Shown here piece by piece: positions 1-9,200 of a stretch of DNA of 15,000 bases. Numbering within the stretch: position 1 is the stretch's first letter; each line of letters begins with the position of its first letter. The DNA is taken from the NCBI RefSeq assembly GCF_964340395.1, contig NC_135566.1, positions 16,032,501 to 16,047,500 on the forward strand, written 5' to 3'. The stretch is from Glandiceps talaboti. Taxonomy: Eukaryota; Hemichordata; Enteropneusta; Spengelidae. A program made the translations under genes and the position numbers. The notes under the pieces were generated by a model. It made no database searches. It saw only the letters and a program-made list of their open reading frames with translations, and was not told the DNA's origin.

Positions 1-226
1 TATTGCCAAGATAACACCAATGATCAAGTTACGTAGTAGACGGATGATTGACATGACGTAGTCATTTCTAACCGGTTGTTCCAAAGTGTTCCAGCTATGA
101 ACTTTTTAAACCATGAATAAAACTATGCTTAAATCCATAAGCTTAGAGTGCATTTGAAAATTACTGGTGGTTGGTTAAGGCAATGTTCGACGTACACAGT
201 ATCTTGTTTTGTATCGAAGCACAGAT
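1..226. other. Left host flank, no gene seen
   Basis: Unique AT-rich DNA outside the retroelement. No open frame of useful length, RNA gene or repeat is visible. It ends at the left copy of the target-site duplication, so it is one side of the pre-insertion site; joining it to the DNA after 12678 gives the presumed empty site. Confidence 0.5.
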
Positions 227-230
227 ATAG
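227..230. repeat. Target-site duplication, left copy (ATAG)
   Basis: ATAG lies directly before the TGTTACGA start of the left LTR, and the same four bases directly follow the TCGTAACA end of the right LTR. Short 4-6 bp duplications are usual for Ty3/Gypsy integrases. The match is short, but it falls exactly at both LTR edges. Confidence 0.75.
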
Positions 231-944
231 TGTTACGACGCTGAATTTGGTAGCTGCAACGTTAACCCGTGTTCAGCGGTAAACTTTGGACTCGCCCGGA
301 TAGCAATCTGAGAGGTACCGATTTCACGAAACAGTGCTCTGTAAAAAGAAGAAACTCACAAGGACACAAATATTACTTTTGTGTTGAATGACTTATACGA
401 TTTGCAGCATAGGGAGCTATTCGCCTCAGTTCCAGTCAATTACAGTTAATTGTCAAAGTTCTTTCAAGTAATTTCAGCTCAGCTCACAATTTCTCAAGAA
501 CCCGCTGGTATCGCTCTTCACTTCAGTCGCCAACTGACCTCGTCTCCGGAATAGCGAATTCCAAAGCTACTTCAAACGCATACGTCATCAACATTTTTAT
601 TTAAAACATCGTTCATTCCGTATTACAAATATGGTTAACAAACAAATTGTTTACAACAAAAGATTCTCTCTTAACCTTATTTAGTAAATGTTTATTAATA
701 TAATTAATTCAATTCAGCAATAGCCAGTTTATTGACCCGTGCTAAATAATTCTAGCTAGACAGCTGTTGATTCAATTGGGACACAATTTATCACTCTAAG
801 ATGACATGTGACCTCTACTCATTAGGATAGAATAACATTACTTGACCCGGCTCTGTCTCATTAATCAATGTGACCTTATCACTTGTGTCTTTTGTCAACA
901 GAGGAATTATCAAATCTTAAATGTTTATTTTGTGACTCGTAACA
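231..944 (-). repeat. 3' LTR of the retroelement
   Basis: A 714-bp direct repeat matching 11961-12674 at a constant offset of 11,730 with no difference found by line-by-line reading. It starts TGTTACGA and ends TCGTAACA, perfect 8-bp inverted termini with the canonical TG/CA. In element orientation this is the 3' LTR, because the polypurine tract abuts its 944 edge. Several AATAAA hexamers on the minus strand (for example at 691-696 and 924-929) could serve polyadenylation, but the site used is not determinable. Confidence 0.97.
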
Positions 945-955
945 CCATTCCCCCC
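945..955 (-). other. Polypurine tract
   Basis: On the minus strand GGGGGGAATGG lies directly before the TG of the 3' LTR. It is purine-only apart from one T. Position and composition match the RNase H-resistant primer for plus-strand DNA synthesis in LTR elements. Confidence 0.8.
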
Positions 956-1165
956 GTCAAAATATGTTTTGTCCCCAAAACACGTAACCAGCCTAATTGT
1001 AAGAGAAGCTAATTTAGTTCACAAAATATTGGGAAGAGCGAAAGTGATGGTACCGAAAGATGAAGGTCACATACTGTCAAAGAGATTATTGAGGACAGAC
1101 GAGCCCGTATAGTTTATATCATACATCAAGTCAAGTAAAGTTTGATAAATATAAAGTAAAGAAGG

Positions 1166-1167
<2 letters not shown>

Positions 1168-1206
<39 letters not shown>
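1168..1206 (-). repeat. 39-nt homopolymer: poly(A) in the element's sense strand
   Basis: An uninterrupted run of 39 T on the plus strand, which reads as A39 in the element's RNA, 634 nt after the env stop codon. No AATAAA lies within about 40 nt upstream in sense orientation. It may be a simple replication-expanded homopolymer or the scar of a captured polyadenylated transcript. Exact length in an assembly is error-prone. Confidence 0.9.
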
Positions 1207-1209
<3 letters not shown>

Positions 1210-1439
1210 GTAAAAACCTGATAATCCGTAAAAATTTGGAAAGTCGGAAATGTGAAGATAGCTTAAATGCCAAAGAAATGGTAAAAGGGTTTGTTGAGAT
1301 GTCGTGAGACAAAGGTTTTGTAATATCGATCAAAATTTGTTCACAAAATTCACTTATTTAGCTTAATTAACTTAATTATCTTAAATAATTCTTAATTATA
1401 AAAGGCAAAAAGAGTTGCAAAATTGTTCTTAATTGAAAA

Positions 1440-1725
1440 TTTAAATCGTCAAAATGTTTCATGTGAACTTGTAAAAGTTCAAAACTGTCCGAGAGTCTAA
1501 GAGTTCAAATCCATTTCAACAATTAGAGTTGAAAATGTTAAGAGTTCAAAAGTTTGTGTCTTCATATAATAATATTGAGGAACTGAAAAGAAACGTCAAT
1601 ATGATGACGTGAAAGTTGAAAGTAGCTCAACAACTTTGTTCCTTAAAGACATTTAAAAGTTAAAGTATTGAGATCACAACTGTCTCTCAATTTTCAGTGT
1701 GAAAGTTATCTCAATGTTCAGAGAC
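1440..1725. repeat. Irregular dispersed AGTTCAAA-like repeats
   Basis: Variants of an (A)AGAGTTCAAA motif recur at irregular spacing, for example around 1474, 1500, 1527, 1540 and 1614. Spacing is not constant, so this is not a clean tandem array. It could be decayed tandem repeats or simple compositional bias. Confidence 0.3.
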
Positions 1726-1840
1726 TAAAAGTCCTTAATTAAATCTAATTAGACGTCAAAATAAAATAGGTACCATTAAAACAATTAATTGTTCATTAAA
1801 TTTGATAACTGTTAACCATCAAAATTCCAGCGATTGTTCC

Positions 1841-4393
1841 TTAAATTGTAAACCATGTCAAGTTCAAGGGGTCACATTTCGGAATAGAGTTTTGAGGTTG
1901 AAGTGGAGTCGCATTTGCACTAGTCTGTCGGCTAATGTCGTTACCGTTGCTAGCGTGGATGTCTGTCGTCACACCACTTAATCTACTGTTTACGAGTCTA
2001 GCATCTTCATGAATGAAGGGGCCCTGTAAAGGGTTGTCATGAATTGTGCAACTAGGCAAAGAGGTCATGTCCTTACTAGAATCACACATAGGATGATCTG
2101 AAATAGTAGGCAATATCGGGATGACATGCATTTCATGATCAATTGGACTGGCCTCAGAAGCCGTTGTCTTAACCATCAGTTTGTGCCAATATTGTTTAAT
2201 GGCACGTAGGCAGTACTTATAAGTAATCATAAATATGATACAGAGAGCAAAAATACATATTGCCTCAACAATATATTTAATATAATCGGTGTTATGTGGA
2301 GGTTCAAATGGTTTTGTAGGGGATGGGTTTGTAGATATGAACCAAGAAATTTCCTGCGCTTCAACTCTTTTGGCCAACAAGATTCGCAACGCTATACTAA
2401 AATTTCTCATTTTCCACATCAGATATATGGACAATGCCAAGTTAACACACGATAATGCTAGGGTCACCCAAATTGAATTTGGAAACATTGTAAATACTGA
2501 TGGATCATCATTAAAGTTTATGTTCTCCTGCCGAAATTGATCCATAGGAGTAAGAAAGACTTTGGAATTATCACGAAGCATAGTGGCAGCACGATTCAAA
2601 TCAATTTTGATATCGTTTTCTGTGCTTAAAGTTTGTTTCCACTCAGTCTCTAATATTTGTACATCTGGCAATTGAACTGATGTAGGATTGTCGCTTAAGG
2701 TAGATAATTTCAAAGTAGGAAGGGCTGTACTATATAAAGACATAAGAACCGGAATATTCAAAGTATGACTATATACGATATCATGATCTTGTTGGCAACT
2801 ATTTCCCAAGGTATCTATGTAGTATTTTTTTGAGAATAGTAAACAACCGCAAGGTATCGTGATCACACAAAAATGACACTTTTCAATTTTCTGCAATATT
2901 GCATCATTACAAGAAAGATGCCAATCTGATGAATAACCCTGAATTAATACTTGCGAATTTCGCAGCACCTGGGCTCTTTGAATGCCTGTGTGACGAACAA
3001 TTATTTGAGGATTACACCATTTCAAGACTTTAGAATGTTGATTCAATAATACTGCACGAGCACATGATGGTAAGTCTGGTTTCAAAATCGTACGTGGTTG
3101 ACAAATAAGAATGGATAAACCTTGACATGTTTGAAATTCAGCTGTTGACATTTCTAGAAAATAATCTCCATTTCGCTGTATTGCAAAATAATTTGGCAAG
3201 TTATTTAAGACAGTAACAGATTGTGAAATCGCAGTTCCGTTTGTATTTTGTGCTACTGATGGAAAGGAAGGAATTGGCAAATGAATTACCTTAAATACAT
3301 CGAAAATCAATGAATGACGACATAAAGGTACTGGAATATTGATGTAAATATTGTGGCCGTTTCTATAAAAAGTAGCTCCTTTTTGACGGTGATAATATGA
3401 TGCGGTTTCGTGACACAAATGATATTGTGAATATTTTTTCTGAAAGTTGTCTTGTAACTTTTGCAGTGAATTTTCTAAAAGTTTGGAAGAGACAAATTCT
3501 GGTGGTAAATAGCCTTCCAGCAAGGTTTGCATACCAATTAAACGTTCTGTAGCTTTGGCTATTAAAACATCCAATGTACGTGATCTATCATCCAGAGCAT
3601 TTAAAAGTAACATATAACGATGAAATTGATCATTTGAAAGATGATAACTATGGTCCTGTCGCTGTGTTTGTAATCGGAGTCGTTCAATGTCTGCTACTGC
3701 CAGAGTCAATTGTTCTACCGTTGAAAAAGTGTTATTGACAGAAGACCACAAATTGTCAATTCGTCGATTTGTAATCTTGAGTACGGAACTCAGGTCAGCA
3801 CTAAAATGACGTAATCCTGTACGTTGATTTGCTAGTTCTTGTTCAACTGATGAAATATGACGTGCTAAAATCGAGACATCTTTCGTTGTTGCTGTTCCAA
3901 ATAGAGTTTTAGAAATTTGCCCAATTATTGGCAAAATTGACCTGGTCTTTCGTTCTGAATTATAACCATTATCAAATCCCTTATTTCCATACTTGAATGA
4001 TGAAAGTCGATCTAGTTCATTTAAGTAATGACGTAACTCTTTCAGCTTGTACTTTATACGATAGTTTAACGTCTTGATGGAAGCAGAGAATTCATCACAC
4101 ATAGCATCAGTAATATTTAAAAGACACACCTGTTTATGCTGAAATGTTGATGTAACTTTCACAATCTCGTGTATATCCAGCCATGGAACCGCTATAGTGA
4201 GTGACCAACTGCTAGCAGAAGCTTCAATGACTGCTACCTTTTCGAAAATCACACCATAATTTAGACGTTGTACATCATCTGTGGCCATGAAGTCATAATC
4301 CGAGTCACTTTTTGCATATAATAATGGAAAAAGCATGACATAGAAGAAGACTGTTGCCTTTAGCATTGTAAACAGAAATGTTCTCCGGTCCAT
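1841..4393 (-). CDS. env: Envelope fusion glycoprotein, baculovirus-F/errantivirus type
   Basis: An intact 850-residue class I-like membrane fusion protein, inferred to sit on virions or the cell surface. The ATG has a near-ideal Kozak context (ACCATGG). Residues 1-27 form a hydrophobic signal peptide. A minimal furin-type R-x-x-R occurs at 148-151, followed by a G/A/I/L-rich stretch containing KTLFGT (162-167) like the F-protein fusion peptide, then a long helical, coiled-coil-prone region (about 170-300). A cysteine-rich part follows, with CxxC at 506-509 and CGC at 515-517. N-glycosylation sequons include N93, N220 and N385. Two hydrophobic segments lie near the C terminus (about 639-660 and 708-727), then a tail of some 120 residues. 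Baculovirus F and insect errantivirus Env normally have one C-terminal anchor, so the second segment is odd. Family assignment rests on the cleavage/fusion-peptide pattern and layout; a spliced mRNA is expected. Confidence 0.82.
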   Translation of the reverse strand: MDRRTFLFTMLKATVFFYVMLFPLLYAKSDSDYDFMATDDVQRLNYGVIFEKVAVIEASASSWSLTIAVPWLDIHEIVKVTSTFQHKQVCLLNITDAMCDEFSASIKTLNYRIKYKLKELRHYLNELDRLSSFKYGNKGFDNGYNSERKTRSILPIIGQISKTLFGTATTKDVSILARHISSVEQELANQRTGLRHFSADLSSVLKITNRRIDNLWSSVNNTFSTVEQLTLAVADIERLRLQTQRQDHSYHLSNDQFHRYMLLLNALDDRSRTLDVLIAKATERLIGMQTLLEGYLPPEFVSSKLLENSLQKLQDNFQKKYSQYHLCHETASYYHRQKGATFYRNGHNIYINIPVPLCRHSLIFDVFKVIHLPIPSFPSVAQNTNGTAISQSVTVLNNLPNYFAIQRNGDYFLEMSTAEFQTCQGLSILICQPRTILKPDLPSCARAVLLNQHSKVLKWCNPQIIVRHTGIQRAQVLRNSQVLIQGYSSDWHLSCNDAILQKIEKCHFCVITIPCGCLLFSKKYYIDTLGNSCQQDHDIVYSHTLNIPVLMSLYSTALPTLKLSTLSDNPTSVQLPDVQILETEWKQTLSTENDIKIDLNRAATMLRDNSKVFLTPMDQFRQENINFNDDPSVFTMFPNSIWVTLALSCVNLALSIYLMWKMRNFSIALRILLAKRVEAQEISWFISTNPSPTKPFEPPHNTDYIKYIVEAICIFALCIIFMITYKYCLRAIKQYWHKLMVKTTASEASPIDHEMHVIPILPTISDHPMCDSSKDMTSLPSCTIHDNPLQGPFIHEDARLVNSRLSGVTTDIHASNGNDISRQTSANATPLQPQNSIPKCDPLNLTWFTI

Positions 4394-4610
4394 GGTGATC
4401 GATGAAGTGAGCTAATCAATGTTATCATTTAATGATGTGACCACGTAAGATATTTAAGAAATATTTACTTGTGTGATTTTGAAAGCGAGGTTGAGGATAG
4501 TCAGAAGTTATTTTACCTTATAAGGTCAGAGCATGACGGATATGGAGATAACAATCTATGTGAGGTATACGAAGAATTCGAGAGATGTTCGAAATTCTAG
4601 TCAATATTGT

Positions 4611-5696
4611 TTATTGTCCTTTGTGAGGAAATAAATATGTGTCATCAATTGGTGGAAATAAATATGCGTTATAATATGGTGTAACATATATGTTGTCCAA
4701 AGATGTTAAATTTAAGCAATCACAATTTTCACCATGATCTTCAGAATTTTCATATTCAGTGAATCTGCCACATTGGCTATTGTAGAACTTATAAGTGTAA
4801 CGATGTGGTTCATCCGGATTTGTAGGAAAAGTTGTAGCGGTAAAAATATCATGTGAATCTAATATGGCTTGTTGGATTCTTTTGGGGAGAGGTAATTGTG
4901 ATACAAGACGGCCGGCGTCACGTTTTGATTGTGACAATTTGATGGTACCTCCATAAAACTTTGGATTTCTTCCTAAAGAAATACAGTCTCTTATCTTAAA
5001 GACACATAAAGCAAACAAGTCATCTGGTTGGTTAAAATATGGAATTAGGGGTTCAAAATATGATTGTAATGATTCAGCTTTAAGCATAGAATTGAAAAGA
5101 GCCTGTGATAATTTTGTGCGCGCCTGCACACACGACATGACATATATTAATACTTCATGTGCTTTACGGAATTTTTCATCATGATTTCCAAAAGTACCTA
5201 AACTTCGATAATTATAGCACATGAATAATGCATAACAAAGCACGTCAATTCTCAGCGAATGCCAAGGAGTATTATTTTTTGAAAAATAGGCTAAGATAAC
5301 CTTCAAACTATTTAGCTTGGAGTGCTCTATAGCCGTGGCGGTGACATATGTCTTCCAATGAAGATAAGGATTTGAAGGGAAATGTAAATTATAATTTTTT
5401 AAAGCATATTCGACTAAATTTGCGTGGTCATTGATAATACCTTGATATGTTACTTTATCCATATTATAAAGATACTTAATATTCCGTGGGCTGATTTCAA
5501 CACTATCCTCGAAAATGGGTGTGTAGTCTTCATTTGCTGGAGTTGCAGCTATACGTTGTAAACGTAAGAATTCTAAATCAGCTGGGTCGCAATGTTGACG
5601 TAAAGCTTCATAAAATGAATCCTCTCGTAGAAGACAATTACAATCCAGAGCTTCCATTGCCCATATTCCGTGTTCCTCGTTAAGCCAAATAGTCAT
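4611..5696 (-). CDS. Accessory protein with ankyrin-like repeats and a SOCS box (putative Cullin-5 adaptor)
   Basis: A 361-residue ORF between pol and env, with an ATG in fair context (A at -3). There is no signal peptide or membrane segment, so it is probably intracellular. Degenerate ankyrin-like helix pairs appear at about 83-102, 117-138, 175-190 and 197-222 (for example EHSKLNSLKVILAY). Residues 227-235 fit a BC box exactly (L-x3-C-x3-I: L227, C231, I235), the Elongin B/C-binding half of a SOCS box. Residues 265-279 fit a Cul5 box: V265, LPLP 268-271, I274, I278, L279. About 18 extra residues separate the two halves compared with the usual 40-residue SOCS box. Cellular ASB proteins have the same ankyrin-SOCS layout. 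A C-terminal C309-x11-H321-x3-C325-x-C327 cluster could bind metal. I infer that it redirects a Cul5 ubiquitin ligase to an unknown host or element target; it may be a captured ASB-like gene. Coding status is firm, ankyrin assignment tentative. Confidence 0.72.
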   Translation of the reverse strand: MTIWLNEEHGIWAMEALDCNCLLREDSFYEALRQHCDPADLEFLRLQRIAATPANEDYTPIFEDSVEISPRNIKYLYNMDKVTYQGIINDHANLVEYALKNYNLHFPSNPYLHWKTYVTATAIEHSKLNSLKVILAYFSKNNTPWHSLRIDVLCYALFMCYNYRSLGTFGNHDEKFRKAHEVLIYVMSCVQARTKLSQALFNSMLKAESLQSYFEPLIPYFNQPDDLFALCVFKIRDCISLGRNPKFYGGTIKLSQSKRDAGRLVSQLPLPKRIQQAILDSHDIFTATTFPTNPDEPHRYTYKFYNSQCGRFTEYENSEDHGENCDCLNLTSLDNIYVTPYYNAYLFPPIDDTYLFPHKGQ

Positions 5697-6259
5697 TTTG
5701 AAACCTCAGTATATTTAAACAGGAAGTGTTCATTCAAAGTAATGTTATCGAAATGGAAGTGCATTGCAAGTTGGAACACTAGTGACATGTATAAAATATT
5801 TACCGTACATTAGTCAAAAGTTTGTAGCCCAATATGGTAATGAAATGTGACATTGTTTTGTGACACCAGTGACAAATGAGAAAGTACAATTGGAGGACCT
5901 ATTTCTTGTGATTAAAACTAGTTGTTTTTTGAGTGGTCACTTAAGAAGTACCCTTGTGGCCCCTAACACACATCGTCTGGCCAGACTGTTCAATTATTCA
6001 CACAATCACAGCTGTATTTATATCTAATTCCTTATTAGGTATAACTTGCAGAATCAATCATGAGGGTTTTCTAAATGACCACTCTTAAACATGAACTTTA
6101 AATAATGTGATTGACTCATACGGTAAACATTTTTTGATATTTGATGACCAAATATAAGAAATTTATACATGCTATATGGTAATATTTGTTGTAAAGGATT
6201 GCAGTGATCAAACAGGTGGTTTACTGTGTCATTGTCTTTGAGTGACCTTAAGTGTATAC
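5697..6259 (-). other. Spacer between pol and the accessory gene
   Basis: 563 bp with no supported gene. It precedes the accessory ATG in element orientation and is where a splice acceptor or internal promoter would be expected. On the minus strand a pyrimidine-containing stretch ends in ATACTGAG about ten bases before the accessory ATG (near 5707-5728), a weak acceptor candidate only. Confidence 0.4.
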
Positions 6260-9200
6260 TTAAAGATGACGTTTATAAGTTCGTGAACCTGATATAAAAA
6301 CAGGATGATCCTTGAGAATGTTTAGTGCTAATTGATTCAAGTTTTCAACAGGTTCCCAACTATTAAACTCTGATGAATAACCTTCCCATTTAATTAAATA
6401 CTGTAGTTTACCATTTTTGTACCTACCACGGATGATTTTTTGAACGTTATAAAACGTTTGATCATTTTCAGCGGTTAATGTATTTGTAATTGCATCAGAA
6501 CTGTCATCAGTCTGATTTTGGTGGGTATACCGTTTTTCCCGTCTTAACTCAGCTCTATTGCGGATATTTTTTCTCCACGATTGTCCTCTAGGACTGTTGG
6601 TGTGTTGATTTGAAGTTGTTTCCGAACACGAATAATATTCAGTTTCTGAGTTCATGTGGTAGTCCGTCATAGTCGTTTGTCTTCTATTATTTTTATCAGT
6701 GTTTGATGTGATATTATTGTTGTTAGTGGCAGAGTTGCTATTATCCCTGAGAGGAGCTTCGCTGGCTGTTAGTGTAGTTGCATTATTGTTGTCACTTAGG
6801 AATTGTGGAGGTCTTAAGCGTGCATGCTTTAAACGATTTGCATGGATTAGCTTAGGATATTTCTTATCACCTGTTATGTATTCCAACTTGAAATTTACTG
6901 GTGAAACTTGTTCGATTATTCGAAATGGCCCACGAAAAGGGTGGTGAAATTTAGGTGTTCGACCCAATTTGACTGCTGGGTGATGTAGATATACGACATC
7001 ACCCACTTTGAATCTGTGATCATGTGCTTTTTTTGCATCAAAATATGTTTTCATTTTGTGTTGAGCTTTCTGGATATTTTGTTTTGCGAGTGATATTGCA
7101 AGATTTCTAGCATGAGCTAATTCATCTAAATGATACTGAATATTGCGTGATTTACCCAATCTTGGCAAAATTTCAGCATCAACTGGTAATCGTGGTTCTG
7201 TGCCAAATAGGGCACAGAATGGTGTGATTCCAGTTGCTTCATGGGGGGTTGCCCTATATGCAAATAGAACAGATTGGAGATATGTGTCCCAGTCTGAACT
7301 TTGACAGTTTACATATATGCTAAGCATATTTATTATTGATTTGTTTAAGCATTCCACACTTCCGTTCGTAGTAGGCATATAAGGTGAGCTGCGTTGTTTA
7401 ATAACATCAAAATATCGACACAATTCCGTTACAATTTGAGACATAAAGGAAGAACCTTGGTCTGACAACAATGAATTTGGAAATCCAAATTGACAGAAGA
7501 TGTGTTCGAACAATATTCGAGAAACTGTTTCGGCTTTGCAATTTGCTGTTGGGAAAGCCCAACAAAATTTGGTAAGGTATTCTGTGATTACCAAAATATA
7601 ACTATTTCCAGATTTTGTAGTGGGCAACTTTCCCACAAAATCAATTCCTATCTTATCAAATAAACCATTTACTGGTATAGGAAGTAATTTTTGACGATAT
7701 CGAATACCTCGTTTCCGTGAGTGACAGAAGACACAGGATGCCACGTAAACTGTCACATCTTTGATTAAGGTGTCCCAATAATAACGTAATCTGATAGCCT
7801 GTAACGTTCGTGAGGTACCCAAGTGTCCTGCTGTGACGTCATCATGAACCCTCCTTAATATGTATAGTTGTAAGGATTTCGGAATTACTAACTGTCGAAT
7901 ACAGTTATGAGCTTTAGCTGACTTACCTGTAGGGGACCAGTAATGATATAATATACCATTTAAAATGGTAAAATTGTCACTGCTTTGTATTATCTTCTGT
8001 GCATGCTTCGAGTCTGTAGGTAACTCGCCATCATTGGTTAAATAATTAATCATTGGTAATAAGTGTTTGTCCTGACGTTGTAAATTGTAGAGTTTATTAA
8101 TGCCAGTATGTGTATTATCAATCTCACTATGATCGGTTAGTGTGTCATTGGAGTCGATTGATTGAGTGGATGCATTACACAGCTGGTCAGTCATGATATC
8201 AGTTTCAGACGAGTCGTATAGATGTCTGATGTCTGTAAGGATATCTTCTTGCGTGTTGAGTTGTAAATTGGCTATCTCTGGAATGTTAGAAATTTCATTC
8301 ATAGTTAGCTGTGACTGATTGTGTGTATAATTTATGTCATCAGAATTAGTATTGTCGGTGTCTGTCGGTGTAATTTCGGAGTTTTGATATTTTTCAGGTG
8401 GATATTCGCGGCGCGACAAACTGTCCGCATGTGGAATTTTTGCTCCAGGTCTGAAAAGAATGTCGTAATTGTAACCTTGTACTTTGAGTACCCACCTGGC
8501 TAGCCTGCCGCTTGGAGTTTTCATTTTGAATAGGTAGATCAAATTTGCATGATCTGTAATGATTGTGAATTTGTTTCCTCTCAAGTAAATATCACATTGT
8601 GTTAATGCATGTATTACCGCGAGACCTTCACGTTCTGTACAGGTGTAATTTCGTTGTGCTGGATTTAGAGTACGACCACCATAAGAAATGACTCTTTCTA
8701 TGCCATCTTGAACTTGGGCTAAAATGAATCCTACACTGTATGCTGACGCGTCCGTATATAATAGAAATTCCTCATTAAAACGTGGGAACGCCAATATTGG
8801 TTTTGATGTCAACGCCTTTTTTAACGTATCAAAAGCCTGTTGACAGTCATTAGTCCATATGAATTTTGCACTCTTTGCAAGCAATTTGTGTAGAGGATTT
8901 GCTATTTTTGAATAGTTATGAATAAATCGTCTGTAGTATCCTGCGCAACCTAAGAACGATTGAAGTTGTGATACTTTCGTTGGTACGGGAAATTTTAATA
9001 TTGCGTCGACCTTTTTTGGGTCAGTTGAGATGCCATTTTCGTTCAAGATATGACCTAGGAATTTAACTTCCCTTTTTCCAAATATACATTTTCGCGGGCT
9101 TAATTTCAAATTTGCATTTATTAACCTACCTAGAACAATGTCAAGGTTTTGAAGGTGTTGTCGAAACGTTGTTGCATATATTAATATATCATCTATATAT

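Larger units (their letters stand above)
956..1840 (-). other. Noncoding 3' region between env and the 3' LTR
   Basis: About 885 bp of AT-rich sequence after the env stop codon with no significant open frame. It contains a 39-nt homopolymer, irregular repeats and a 14-bp palindrome (1780-1793, centred on TTAA). It is transcribed as the 3' untranslated part of the element's RNAs. No recognisable gene remnant was found. Confidence 0.6.

Noticed and set aside
2289-2540. 83-residue plus-strand frame
   Set aside because: It lies antisense within env, with no motif; a shadow of the real gene. The short plus-strand frames inside pol and gag are rejected for the same reason.
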